NCBI GenBank assembly: GCA_040902895.1
Contig: JBBDWL010000066.1
Coordinates: 62,001 to 126,000 of the forward strand
DNA length: 64,000 nucleotides
Reading direction: 5' to 3'
Origin: JALYRV01 sp040902895
GTDB taxonomy: Bacteria; Acidobacteriota; Vicinamibacteria; Vicinamibacterales; SCN-69-37
A program made the translations under genes and the position numbers. The notes below the pieces were generated by a model. That model was not told the DNA's origin. It searched no databases and worked only from the letters and a program-made list of their open reading frames with translations. The stretch's first letter is position 1. Every line of letters begins with the position of its first letter. This document shows, in pieces, positions 1-10,525 of the stretch.

Positions 1-1
1 A

Positions 2-385
2 GGCCCGGCAGATCCGAGTACCCACGTTGCGCTGAGCATCCGTTACCAGCCGCAAGTGCCCGCTGGGCCTCCCGACCCCGTCGCTACGGGCTGTATCCAT
101 CACTTCGCTCCGATCAACCTTCAGGTCTCCACCAGCTGGGGCGCGTCGGCGCGCCTGATCCCGGCCCCGGGCGGCGGCGGACTGCGCGCGGCCCTCGACG
201 CGCAACCGGGCGACTACTGGCTTTCGATCGTCGACATCAACTTCTGCGGCGCGCCTGGGATCGACACGCCGTCGCCGGCATCCGGCGTGTCCGTTAACAA
301 CGTTGTGTTGACGCGCAGCCGCGTGGACAACGGCCGTCGTGTGTGGCTCTTCGGCGTGTCGGCGAAAGGAGACGTGCGTCCGTGA
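2..385 (+). CDS. C-terminal part of an unknown protein (5' end outside window)
   Basis: The reading frame is open from the left edge to a TGA at 383-385, so only the last 127 residues are seen. They contain no motif I recognise. The segment is rich in Gly, Pro and beta-prone stretches and ends in a short basic tail; two Cys residues and a His-His pair are present. Its stop overlaps the GTG start of the DinB-like gene by four bases (GTGA), so the two are probably co-transcribed. Function cannot be assigned. Confidence 0.6.
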   Translation, partial: GPADPSTHVALSIRYQPQVPAGPPDPVATGCIHHFAPINLQVSTSWGASARLIPAPGGGGLRAALDAQPGDYWLSIVDINFCGAPGIDTPSPASGVSVNNVVLTRSRVDNGRRVWLFGVSAKGDVRP

Positions 386-888
386 CCGATGGCAAGTCGC
401 CCGGCGTCGTCCTCGACACGGAAGTCGGGCGGCTGATCGATCAGCTCGAGCGCGCCATCTGCGGCGACCCGTGGCATGGCGATCCGGTGGTGACCATTCT
501 CCAGCGCATTCCATTCGGCCAGGCCAACGCGAAGCCGGGCGCTGCACACTCGATCCGCGAAATCGTGCGTCACATGACGGCGTGGACCAATGAAGTGCGG
601 CGCCGCGTCAACGGCATGCCGGCGGGAGAGCCGCCGGAAGGGGATTGGCCGGCCGCCGCCGGAAAAGGGGCCGCGGCGTGGGCGGAAGAGATCGACGCGC
701 TGGTCGCCGCGCATAACGCCGTGGTGCACGATCTGCGCAAGCTCACCGAGGCGCAGCTGTTCGAACCCACGCGCGATCCGCGCGATCGCAAGACCGGCGC
801 CGGCGTCACGCGCTACGTGCTGCTGCACGGCCTCGTGCAGCACCACGCATATCACGCCGGGCAGATTTCGCTGCTATCGCGGATCTAA
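382..888 (+). CDS. DinB-like (DinB/YfiT) family protein
   Basis: A 168-residue protein of DinB-like size, predicted to form a four-helix bundle. The three metal-ligand histidines typical of the family are recognisable: one in 'IREIVRHMTAW' and two in the C-terminal 'HHAYHAGQI' motif. Members are metal-dependent enzymes acting on thiols or small molecules, and the substrate cannot be told from sequence. I chose the GTG at 382 rather than an upstream GTG at 343: a strong AAAGGAG Shine-Dalgarno lies at 365-371, and the start overlaps the preceding stop as GTGA, suggesting translational coupling. The family call is fairly secure, the role is not. Confidence 0.85.
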   Translation: MTDGKSPGVVLDTEVGRLIDQLERAICGDPWHGDPVVTILQRIPFGQANAKPGAAHSIREIVRHMTAWTNEVRRRVNGMPAGEPPEGDWPAAAGKGAAAWAEEIDALVAAHNAVVHDLRKLTEAQLFEPTRDPRDRKTGAGVTRYVLLHGLVQHHAYHAGQISLLSRI

Positions 889-924
889 ATCACCAAATCC
901 AGTTCGCGGTACTATCCTTCTCCA

Positions 925-2853
<1,929 letters not shown>

Positions 2854-2901
2854 CCTGTGCTACACTGATCCCTCGGCCGGCTCCCCCCGATAACCAGACC
2901 A

Positions 2902-3798
2902 ATGAAGAATCTTAGACGTGTCTTTACGGCACTGTTCGTGGTGTCGTTTGCCCTGCTTGCAGGTGCGTGCTCGGCACTGCCCACCGGCCCCGACGACAAG
3001 AACGACGACGGCGCGGGCAGCAGCGCGGCGATCAAATACACGGCCGTGGGCGCGAGCGACGCCATTGCCATTGGCGCGAGCGTGTCGTGCCTGCCGTTCA
3101 TCGACTGTCCATTGGGCACCGGCTACGTGCAGGTTCTGGCTCGCCAGCTCGCGCAGGGCGGGCGCTCCGTCAGCCTGCTGAATCTCGGCATCCCGGGCGC
3201 CGTGCTGAGCCCGCGCATCCAGACACTCTCGCAGTCGTACGGGCCGCGCGTGGACTTCAATTTTCTCGAACGCGAGCTGCCCTTCGTGGCGCGCGATTCG
3301 ACGGTCGTGACCATCTTCGCCGGCGGCAACGACACCAACGTGGTGGCGCGGTCGGTCAGCGGGTCGTCGAACGGCAATCCGCGCGCCTATGTCGACGATC
3401 AGGTGCGCCAGTTCGCCGCCGAGATGGCGGCGCTGGTCGACGGCGTCCGCGCGCGCGCGCCGTCGGCGCGCATCGTCATTGCGAATCTTCCGAACTTCGC
3501 GGGCACGCCGTTCACGAACGGCTACACGCTCGATCAGCGGCGCGTGCTGCAGCAAATTTCGGTGGGCTTCTCGACGAACGGGATCAATACGCTGGCCTCG
3601 CGCCCGAACGTCGCGATCGTGGATCTGCTCTGCGAGGATCGGTTCTACGCCTCGTCCTCGTTTTCGGCGGACGGCTTTCATCCGAACGACAACGGCTACG
3701 CCATCATGGCCGAGATGATGCTGCAGGCGATCCGCGACACCGGGTACGGCGCGCCGCGCAGCAGCTGCGGGCGCATGTCGGTGGTCCCATCGCTGTAG
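2902..3798 (+). CDS. SGNH/GDSL-type hydrolase, lipoprotein
   Basis: A 298-residue putative exported esterase or lipase. The N-terminus has basic residues, a hydrophobic segment and a lipobox 'LAGAC' (Cys23), so it should be a lipoprotein. Recognisable SGNH blocks are the nucleophile region 'VGASDAIAIG' (Ser52, where the usual GDS reads GAS), a Gly/Asn block 'FAGGNDTN', and the C-terminal block V 'ADGFHPND' with Asp257 and His260. The catalytic triad therefore looks intact although block I is atypical. It follows the topoisomerase gene by 48 bp, with a TACACT -10-like element at 2861-2866, so it may have its own promoter. Substrate unknown. Confidence 0.85.
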   Translation: MKNLRRVFTALFVVSFALLAGACSALPTGPDDKNDDGAGSSAAIKYTAVGASDAIAIGASVSCLPFIDCPLGTGYVQVLARQLAQGGRSVSLLNLGIPGAVLSPRIQTLSQSYGPRVDFNFLERELPFVARDSTVVTIFAGGNDTNVVARSVSGSSNGNPRAYVDDQVRQFAAEMAALVDGVRARAPSARIVIANLPNFAGTPFTNGYTLDQRRVLQQISVGFSTNGINTLASRPNVAIVDLLCEDRFYASSSFSADGFHPNDNGYAIMAEMMLQAIRDTGYGAPRSSCGRMSVVPSL

Positions 3799-3817
3799 AG
3801 GGCCTTATGCTGCTGTT

Positions 3818-4204
3818 GTGCGTCAGGCCCTTGCGGTAATTCTTTTTCTCTTCGAGCCGTTCCTGGCGGCGAGTTTGCTGCTGCGGGTCGGTCCCACGCT
3901 CTTCTACCGCGACGCGGTGACGCTCATCGCCGTCGCCGCGCGCGTCCTCCTGGCCCTTGCGTCTGTCGCCGCGGCCATCGGCCTTCGCGAGTCCCGTCCA
4001 TACGCGCGGCTGCTCACCATCGCGGTTCTTGCGTCATCTGCGCTCTTCGCCGTTCTCCAATACTTCACGCGTGTGCTGCCAACCAGCCTGGCTCCGGATG
4101 TTGCGCCGCTTGTCACGGCCGGCATCGTCGTGCACCACGGCCTGTGGATTGCCTGGATTTGTTTCTCCAACAATGTTGTAGTAATGTCGCCGCCTCATGA
4201 ATGA
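3818..4204 (+). CDS. Small four-helix membrane protein of unknown function
   Basis: 128 residues starting with GTG. Hydrophobic stretches at about 5-25, 35-58, 68-88 and 98-122 suggest four transmembrane helices, with a basic connection 'RESRPYAR' in the middle. No family motif was recognised. Its 3' end overlaps the start of the downstream PadR gene by eight bases, so it is either part of that operon or carries the PadR promoter inside its coding sequence. Because the start lacks a clear ribosome binding site, the exact N-terminus is uncertain. Confidence 0.5.
   Translation: MRQALAVILFLFEPFLAASLLLRVGPTLFYRDAVTLIAVAARVLLALASVAAAIGLRESRPYARLLTIAVLASSALFAVLQYFTRVLPTSLAPDVAPLVTAGIVVHHGLWIAWICFSNNVVVMSPPHE
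4168..4178. promoter_or_regulatory. Possible PadR operator (CAACA-a-TGTTG)
   Basis: Short inverted repeat with 5-base arms and a one-base centre, 18 bases before the PadR start at 4197. An A/T-rich stretch (GTAGTAATG) follows. PadR proteins commonly bind dyads before their own gene, but this dyad is short and may be chance. Confidence 0.25.
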
Positions 4205-4523
4205 CACTGAGACGCTCGCGCTGGGCGAGTTCGAGCAGATGGTGCTGCTCGCCGTCCTTCAGGCGGGCGACGATGCCTATGGGATGGCGGTGCACGCGGA
4301 ACTGAAGCGGCGCGCATCGCGGCGTGTCGCGCTGGGCGCCGTGTACATGACGCTCGATCGCCTGGACAAGAAGGGCCTGCTCCAGTCGTGGACGACCGAG
4401 CCGACCCCGGAGCGGGGCGGCCGGGCGAAGCGGTGTTATGGCGTGACCCGCAACGCGCGCGCAGCCCTCCGAGCGTCGCGCCGGGCTCTCACGAATCTGT
4501 GGGAAGGCCTCGAAGGCATCTGA
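4197..4523 (+). CDS. PadR-family transcriptional regulator
   Basis: 108 residues with the PadR winged-helix pattern: an N-terminal helix 'EFEQMVLLAVLQAGDDAYGM', a recognition helix region 'GAVYMTLDRLDKKGLLQS', a wing 'GGRAKRCYGVT', and a short C-terminal helix. It lies two bases before the ADOP permease, the usual arrangement in Acidobacteriota, so it most likely represses its own gene and the permease. Its start overlaps the preceding small membrane gene. The ligand is unknown. Confidence 0.9.
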   Translation: MNDTETLALGEFEQMVLLAVLQAGDDAYGMAVHAELKRRASRRVALGAVYMTLDRLDKKGLLQSWTTEPTPERGGRAKRCYGVTRNARAALRASRRALTNLWEGLEGI

Positions 4524-4525
4524 TC

Positions 4526-7162
4526 ATGCTCACGCGCCTGCTGTCGTGGCTGACCGACGCGGCGCTTGCCGACGCGATGATGAGCGACCTCACCAGCGAG
4601 CGCCGGCGCCACGCCCGGAAGTCGCCGGCGCTCGCCGCGTTGTGGTTCTGGCGGACTGCGATCGGGCTCGTCGGCCATCTTGCCGCCACCAGACTGCGCG
4701 CACGCGTATCGTCGCCATTGGAGGGCGCGGTGTCTCTGGCACGCGGCCGAGGCGATCTGCGGCACGCCATTCGATCGCTTCGCCGCGCACCGTGGTACTC
4801 GATTGCGGCCGTCGGCGTAATCGCGCTCGGCATGGCCTTCGCCACGACCGCATTCGCGGTGGTCGACGGTGTCCTGTTCAAGCCGCTGCCGTACCGGGAT
4901 CCGGGCGAGCTGTACGCCGCCGGCCGGATAATCGTCCGCGACGGCGACGCCATCCCTCGTTTCCTGATGGCGTCGGCTATCGAAGTTGACGCGTGGGCCG
5001 GGGCGATCCCTGAAGCGGCGTTTGCGACGTTCAATACGAGCGGCGCCCCACTGGATCTCAGCGCTGCCGAACGCCCGCGCGTGGCGACAGTCGATGCGGC
5101 GTTCCTCGACGTGCTCGGCATGACACCTCTGATCGGAGGCTTCCGGCCAGAACATTTCGAGGGCCCGCGCGACATCCGGCCGGCATTGATCACACATCGG
5201 TTGTGGCAACGCGCGTTCGGAGGGGATCCCTCGATCGTTGGCCGCGTCGTGACGGATCTGGAGCAGCAGCGCGTTCAGGTCGTCGGCATTCTGCCGCGCG
5301 ACTTCGTGTTCCCCGCGGTATCGAGCCGGCTGGTGCCGGAGATGCTGATGCCGCTGGTGCTTGATCCCGATGAGCGCCGCGACCTGCGGGCACGCAGCCA
5401 GCACGTGATCGCCAGGCTGCCTGCCGCTGTCGCAGAGACCGCCGCGGAACAGCGTCTGGCGCGCGCCGCCGCGGATCTCGAGCGCCTGTGGCCGGCAATT
5501 CCGCCATCGGCGGCGCCGGCTCGGCCCACACAGCCGCCGGATCTCATCCCGCTGCGATCGATCCTGTCGCCGGATGCGCGCGATGTCTCGTGGGCAGTCT
5601 TCGCGGCCAGTGCGTTCCTGATGCTGCTGGCGTGCGTGAACGTCTCAGGCCTGGCCGGCACGCGGCTGCAGGATCGTCGGCACGAGCTGGCAATGCGGCG
5701 CGCGCTGGGCGGTACGACCGGCGATCTGCTGCGAGTCCTCGCCATCGAGAGCAGCGTCATCGTCATCGCGGGTGCCGCATGCGGTCTGTTGTTCGCTCAT
5801 TTCCTGCTGAACGTCACACTCGCGTTGATGCCGCCCGGCCTGATGTTTCTCAAGCCGCCCGTCATCGACGTTCGAGTTCTGGGTTTCGCGGTGCTCGCGT
5901 CGGCCGTATGCGTGGCGATCGTCACGCTCTGGCCGGCATGGTCAACGCGGCGCCCTCAAGTGGCGTCTGCCCTGACCGGCACGAGAGGCGCGTCCGGGCG
6001 CGCGCGCACCAACGCGCGTGCGGTCTTGATTGCCGCGCAGGTGGCGCTCGCGCTTGTGATGGCCGTCGCCGGAACCCTGTTGGCCGGCAGTCTGCTGCGC
6101 GTGTGGCGGGAAAACCCGGGCTTCAATCCCGACAACGCCGCCACGCTTCTGTTGAACGGGGGTGAAGGCGCGAGTGCGGCGCTGATCCACGACATGGTGG
6201 CGACGGTACGCGACACGCCGGGCGTGGCCGCGGCCGGAGGATTGAGCGATGCGCTGCTCGAGAACATGCGCAACGGCAGTCCGTTCGAGCCACCCGCAGG
6301 CGCCCTGTCAGGCGAGGCGTCTGATACCGGGATCATCGAGGGCATCAGCGTCACCGCCGGCTTCTTCGACGCGGCGGGCCTTCGAGCGATTGAAGGGCGT
6401 TTGCCGACCGGAGCGGAACTCAGACGTGGCGATCCCGTTGTGGCCGTGAGCGAGCGGGTTGCCCGGCAGTTCTGGCCTCGGGGCAGTGCACTCGGCCAGG
6501 GCCTCCGCGCTCGAGACCGGCTGTTCACGGTGGTCGGCGTTGTACCCGACGCACGCTACATGGCATTGGATGCCAAACCCGACGGCGCGATCTATTCGTC
6601 AATCGCCGCCGATGCGCGTCCCTCGATCCGGCACGTGCTCGTCCGGTTCGACGGCGACGCCGCCGTATCCCTCCCGCGCATCGTCAATCTTCTCTCCGAT
6701 CGCTTCCCGATGTATCGCGTGAGCCGCGCGCAGACACTCACCGCAGCGCTGGGGGAATCCATCCGCCATCGACGGTTTCAGACGTGGCTCTTCTCGTCGT
6801 TCGGTGCCGCGGCGGTTCTGCTCGCGGGCGTCGGCATTCTCGGTGTCATGGCGATGACGACGGGACGGCGTACGCGGGAGGTGGGCATTCGCGTGGCCGT
6901 CGGCGCGACGCGAAGGGAGATCGTCCGACTCATGATGCGGGAGCAGCTCGCGACGGTCGCTGCCGGCCTGCTGACAGGCGCCCTTGTCGCGTCATGGGTC
7001 GTGCGGTTCCTGCAGGCGTACGTATACGAGCTGCGGATCTACGACCCAGGCGTGTGGCTGACGGCGATCGGCACGATTCTGGTCACCGCAGTCGCGGGAA
7101 CGGCGCTGCCGGCGTGGCGTGCAGGAAGGATGGATCCGGTCAAGGCGCTCAGGATGGACTGA
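4526..7162 (+). CDS. ADOP-family MacB/FtsX-like permease (copy 1)
   Basis: 878 residues from the ATG at 4526. A short N-terminal prefix (about 1-70) precedes the MacB-type core 'DLRHAIRSLRRAPWYSIA'. A first TM segment is followed by a large extracytoplasmic domain and three TM segments around 345-480. The layout then repeats: a TM near 500, a second periplasmic domain, and three C-terminal TMs with the FtsX signature 'RRTREVGIRVAVGATRREI'. This doubled FtsX layout without an ATPase next door defines the acidobacterial duplicated orphan permeases. It forms an operon with the PadR gene at 4197. The transported substrate is unknown; related MacB proteins work as mechanotransmission exporters. 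Confidence 0.92.
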   Translation: MLTRLLSWLTDAALADAMMSDLTSERRRHARKSPALAALWFWRTAIGLVGHLAATRLRARVSSPLEGAVSLARGRGDLRHAIRSLRRAPWYSIAAVGVIALGMAFATTAFAVVDGVLFKPLPYRDPGELYAAGRIIVRDGDAIPRFLMASAIEVDAWAGAIPEAAFATFNTSGAPLDLSAAERPRVATVDAAFLDVLGMTPLIGGFRPEHFEGPRDIRPALITHRLWQRAFGGDPSIVGRVVTDLEQQRVQVVGILPRDFVFPAVSSRLVPEMLMPLVLDPDERRDLRARSQHVIARLPAAVAETAAEQRLARAAADLERLWPAIPPSAAPARPTQPPDLIPLRSILSPDARDVSWAVFAASAFLMLLACVNVSGLAGTRLQDRRHELAMRRALGGTTGDLLRVLAIESSVIVIAGAACGLLFAHFLLNVTLALMPPGLMFLKPPVIDVRVLGFAVLASAVCVAIVTLWPAWSTRRPQVASALTGTRGASGRARTNARAVLIAAQVALALVMAVAGTLLAGSLLRVWRENPGFNPDNAATLLLNGGEGASAALIHDMVATVRDTPGVAAAGGLSDALLENMRNGSPFEPPAGALSGEASDTGIIEGISVTAGFFDAAGLRAIEGRLPTGAELRRGDPVVAVSERVARQFWPRGSALGQGLRARDRLFTVVGVVPDARYMALDAKPDGAIYSSIAADARPSIRHVLVRFDGDAAVSLPRIVNLLSDRFPMYRVSRAQTLTAALGESIRHRRFQTWLFSSFGAAAVLLAGVGILGVMAMTTGRRTREVGIRVAVGATRREIVRLMMREQLATVAAGLLTGALVASWVVRFLQAYVYELRIYDPGVWLTAIGTILVTAVAGTALPAWRAGRMDPVKALRMD

Positions 7163-8132
7163 TCGTCAGCACGATCTTCCCGACATGTCCCTCGTCGAGC
7201 GCGCGGTGTGCATCTGCGGCCCGGTCGATCGGGAACGTCGCGTGGATGACTGGTCGTACCGTGCCGCGTTCGATCAGCGGCCACACGTGTGCTTCGAGCT
7301 GACGTGCGATCGCGCCTTTTTCTTCAATTGATCTGATGCGAAGCGTCGAGCCCGTGATGGTCAGCCGTTTGAGAATGATCGGCCTGGCATCGAACGCCGC
7401 CTCCGTTCCGCCCATGAAACCAATCATCACGAGACGGCCGTCGCGCGCGAGCGATGCGATGTTTCTGCCGATGTACGGCCCGCCGACGATATCGAGGATG
7501 ACATCGACGCCGCGTCCGTTGGTAAGGTCCTTGATGTGCTCGCTGAAGTCTTCGGTGCGGTAGTTGATGGCCTTCAGGGCGCCGAGCTTTTCGAGAGCGG
7601 CGCATCGATCGTCCGATCCCGCCGTTGTGAAGACCGGGCTGCCGAACGCTCGCGCGAGCTGGATGGCAGTCGTGCCGATGCCGCTGGCGCCGCCGTGCAC
7701 GAGCAGCGTTTCGCCTGGCTGCAGGCGGCCGCGCTCGAAGACGTTGGTCCAGACCGTGAAGAATGTTTCGGGGATGGCCGCGGCCTCGATCATCGAGAGG
7801 CCTCGCGGAACGGGCAGGCACTGCGCTTCGGGGGCCACCGCGCGCGACGCGTAGCCGCCGCCTGAGACGAGCGCCATTACCATGTCGCCCGTCTTCCACC
7901 TCGTCACGCCGACGCCCACGGCGCTGATGCGTCCGGACACTTCAAGGCCGGGGATATCCGACGCGCCTTTCGGCGGTGGATACGTGCCCGCGCGCTGCAT
8001 CGCGTCGGGCCTGTTCACGCCGGCCGCCGCGACGTCGATGAGCACTTCGTCAGGGCCAGGCACCGGATCCGGCCGCTCGACGGCACGCAGCACCTCGGGC
8101 CCGCCCGGCTCAGCGATCTCGACGCAGCGCAC
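7149..8132 (-). CDS. NAD(P)H quinone oxidoreductase, zinc-less MDR family (PIG3-like)
   Basis: A 327-residue medium-chain dehydrogenase/reductase. It has the GroES-like N-terminal domain ('VAAAGVNRPDAMQRAGTYPP') and a Rossmann domain with the 'VHGGASGIGTTAIQLARAFG' nucleotide-binding motif near 143-162. The catalytic zinc ligands of alcohol dehydrogenases are absent, as in quinone oxidoreductases such as PIG3 and QorA. It is convergent with the ADOP permease and overlaps its 3' end by 14 bp. Upstream is only a short A/T-rich repeat. Likely an NADPH-dependent reductase of quinones or enones; the substrate is not determined. Confidence 0.92.
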   Translation of the reverse strand: MRCVEIAEPGGPEVLRAVERPDPVPGPDEVLIDVAAAGVNRPDAMQRAGTYPPPKGASDIPGLEVSGRISAVGVGVTRWKTGDMVMALVSGGGYASRAVAPEAQCLPVPRGLSMIEAAAIPETFFTVWTNVFERGRLQPGETLLVHGGASGIGTTAIQLARAFGSPVFTTAGSDDRCAALEKLGALKAINYRTEDFSEHIKDLTNGRGVDVILDIVGGPYIGRNIASLARDGRLVMIGFMGGTEAAFDARPIILKRLTITGSTLRIRSIEEKGAIARQLEAHVWPLIERGTVRPVIHATFPIDRAADAHRALDEGHVGKIVLTISPS

Positions 8133-8172
8133 CGCTAATTTTCAACTTTCAACTTGCCAATTTTGAATTTCA
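8133..8172. repeat. A/T-rich intergenic repeat (TTTTCAACTTTCAACTTG type)
   Basis: The 37-bp gap between the oxidoreductase start and the DUF885-like stop is filled with short A/T-rich units (AATTTTCAACTTTCAACTTG then CCAATTTTGAATTTC). It stands out against the GC-rich surroundings and resembles in style the GATTGAAGATTG repeats near 16.5-17.1 kb. The stop codon of the DUF885-like gene lies at its edge. Confidence 0.5.
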
Positions 8173-9828
8173 GCGGAGCCCCGACGGCAGGCGGGGCGAC
8201 GACAACAGCTGGCCGAAGATCTTCCAGCGCTCGTCAGCACGATCCGCCGTGCCGCCGTGCCGCTCGACCCACTCGCGCACGAGATCCTTGCCCAGGTTGT
8301 AGTTGATGACGTAGCTGCGGTACTGGTCGAAGAACCGCGTGCGCTGTTCCGCGCGATCCTTCGGCATCATCGCGTAGCGCTGCAGCCAGTCAATCGCCTG
8401 CTCGCGCGTGATGGCGCCATTCAGATACTGCCGCGCGGCTTCGTTGCCCGCGTAGCTCAGACGATCGATGATCGCCTGCACCTGGTAGTACTCGTCGGCC
8501 CGGGCGGGATCCAGGCCCGCGGCGGGAAAGAGCGCGGCCCTTTCATACTCGACACGCGACGTGCCCGGGAATGCCACCGGAATCCCGAAGTTCGCGGTGC
8601 CTTCCGCGATCAGCGATTGCGGCGAAAACAGGGGATAGACCGAGAACTCCATCCACCGCCGATCCCGCACGAGATGCTTTTCGAGCAGCGCGTTGTAGGC
8701 GTGGTGCCCGGGATACCCCTCGTGGCAGGCCAGATCGATCGCCCGATCGATGGTGATGGGCAGGTCGGTGTTGACCTGGATGACCGATCGGAAGCCGCCC
8801 TTGTACCAGTTATAGGCGCTCCATGATTTGCCGGTGACGTACTCAACGGTGAACGCTTCGCCTTCAGGCAGTGTGAGGTGCTTCAGCGTGCGCGCGCGGC
8901 ATTCGTCGATCGCGAGCCGGAAGACGCGATCCAGTGTGTCGGGCGGAATGACGAATCGCGCGCGAAACGCGGAGTAGCGGTCGATGAGGGAACCTGCTCC
9001 GGGCAGCTTTGCCTCGAGCTCCGCGAGTGTCGCCTGAAACGACGCCTCGGAATTGACCGGCGCCACGGCGTCGTACAGCAGCCGCGATTCCTCGTCGAAC
9101 GACAGCTTCTCGCCGTTCAGCATCCGCAGGCGCGTGTGCACCGCCAGCAGCTGTCCGGCCAGGTAGTCCTTCCGGAGCCTGGTGAGATCGTCGGCCTCGG
9201 CCGGCAGAACGAACGCCCTGGCTTCATGCAGGAGCGCCGCGGCGCCTGCAAGCAGGTCGGCGATCGGCGTTTTTTGTCCTTCGGCCGGCCGCAGCGCTTC
9301 GGGCCCGTAGTACGCGTCGACGAAGTCCGCGTCGTGCTGCCCGACTGCCAGCACGAGCCTCACATAGCGTTCGGCAATCTGATTCATGTCTGGCGTCAGC
9401 AGCTCGTCGAACCGAGAGATCGCCTCGGTGCGGTTGGTGCGCGGGGCCGACGGAGAATAATAGCGGCTGCCTTCGCGGGTTTCGATGACCATGCGGGCCG
9501 CGCCCCGCATGCCCGGCTCCACGGCGAAGCCGCTGATGTCTCCGCGGGCAAGCCGTACCTCGCGCCGCGGCAGCTCGAGCTGCAAAACGATTTCCTGAGG
9601 ACTTGCGCGGATTCGATAGTACGTCGCGGCAAACCACCACCAATAGGCGAGTCCGATGGCCGATATGGCGAGCAGAACGAGCGCAATCGCCGATCGGCCG
9701 TTCAGCCCGCCGCGCGCCCGGCGCAGGCGCCAGGCAAACAGCAGCACCGCAGCGATGACGACGGCGGCAACCGTTACGAGGGCTATGCGGGCTTCGGCGA
9801 GATCGGCGGGGAATGTCTCGGAGAACAT
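8170..9828 (-). CDS. Membrane-anchored DUF885-like putative metallopeptidase
   Basis: 552 residues from the ATG at 9828; longer in-frame extensions run into the response regulator gene and read as low-complexity shadow. Two N-terminal TM segments (about 11-33 and 46-66) precede an extracytoplasmic part. The motif 'ACHEGYPGHHAYN' (His369, Glu370, His375/376) and a later 'AEGTANFG' Glu match the HExxPGHH arrangement of DUF885-type zinc peptidases. The gene begins 10 bp after the response regulator and so forms the third member of the kinase-regulator operon. The peptidase role is inferred from motif only; the substrate is unknown. Confidence 0.75.
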   Translation of the reverse strand: MFSETFPADLAEARIALVTVAAVVIAAVLLFAWRLRRARGGLNGRSAIALVLLAISAIGLAYWWWFAATYYRIRASPQEIVLQLELPRREVRLARGDISGFAVEPGMRGAARMVIETREGSRYYSPSAPRTNRTEAISRFDELLTPDMNQIAERYVRLVLAVGQHDADFVDAYYGPEALRPAEGQKTPIADLLAGAAALLHEARAFVLPAEADDLTRLRKDYLAGQLLAVHTRLRMLNGEKLSFDEESRLLYDAVAPVNSEASFQATLAELEAKLPGAGSLIDRYSAFRARFVIPPDTLDRVFRLAIDECRARTLKHLTLPEGEAFTVEYVTGKSWSAYNWYKGGFRSVIQVNTDLPITIDRAIDLACHEGYPGHHAYNALLEKHLVRDRRWMEFSVYPLFSPQSLIAEGTANFGIPVAFPGTSRVEYERAALFPAAGLDPARADEYYQVQAIIDRLSYAGNEAARQYLNGAITREQAIDWLQRYAMMPKDRAEQRTRFFDQYRSYVINYNLGKDLVREWVERHGGTADRADERWKIFGQLLSSPRLPSGLR

Positions 9829-9838
9829 CCCCTGAATG

Positions 9839-10525
9839 CTACCCCACGAATTTGTAGCCGAGACCGTGAACCGTGAGCACGTACTGCGGATGGCGAGGAT
9901 TGGGCTCGATCTTCTGCCTGAGCCAGGCCACGTGCACGTCGACGGTGCGCGTCGACGGCATGGCGTTGTAGCCCCACACCTCGTTGAGAAGCTCGTCGCG
10001 CGACAGCGTCGCGCCGCGATGCTCGATGAAATAGCGGAGCAGCTGAAACTCGCGCGCCGACAGCTCGATCTCGGTCCCGTCGCGGCGCACTTCGGCCTTC
10101 CGAAAGTCGACGGCGATGTTGCCGAAGGCATATTGCTGCGCCGTCACGACCTGCGTGGCGGAGGCGGCGCGACGGATCTGCGCCTCGATGCGCGCCACCA
10201 GCTCCATCATGTCGAAGGGCTTTGCGACATAGTCGTCGGCGCCGAGCTTCAGCCCGACAACCTTGTCAGCCACCTGTCCGCGTGCCGTCAGCATGATGAT
10301 GGGCGTCATCACGCCGCGGTTGCGCAGATCACGGCATACGTCGAAGCCGTTGGCGCCAGGCAGCATGACGTCGAGCAGGATGACGTCGAATGGCTCGGAT
10401 GCGGCGCGCGCGAGCGCGGTCACGCCATCGGCCGCGTGCTCCACCTGATAGCCTTCGCTCTTCAGGCGATCGGTCATCGTGAGCACGAGGCCCGGCTCGT
10501 CCTCGACGAGAAAGACTTTTTTCAT
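9839..10525 (-). CDS. OmpR/PhoB-family response regulator
   Basis: 228 residues. The receiver domain (1-120) has acidic residues E8/D9, phospho-acceptor Asp52 in 'LLDVMLPGANG', and the conserved Lys in 'YVAKPFDM'. The C-terminal winged-helix DNA-binding domain (about 128-228) carries 'LSAREFQLLRYF', 'SRDELLNEVWG' and 'TRTVDVHVAWLRQKIEPNP', typical of OmpR/PhoB. The ATG overlaps the stop of the histidine kinase gene (ATGA), so kinase and regulator are translationally coupled. Probable targets are its own operon and the divergent receptor operon, given the direct repeats in the intergenic region. Confidence 0.96.
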   Translation of the reverse strand: MKKVFLVEDEPGLVLTMTDRLKSEGYQVEHAADGVTALARAASEPFDVILLDVMLPGANGFDVCRDLRNRGVMTPIIMLTARGQVADKVVGLKLGADDYVAKPFDMMELVARIEAQIRRAASATQVVTAQQYAFGNIAVDFRKAEVRRDGTEIELSAREFQLLRYFIEHRGATLSRDELLNEVWGYNAMPSTRTVDVHVAWLRQKIEPNPRHPQYVLTVHGLGYKFVG

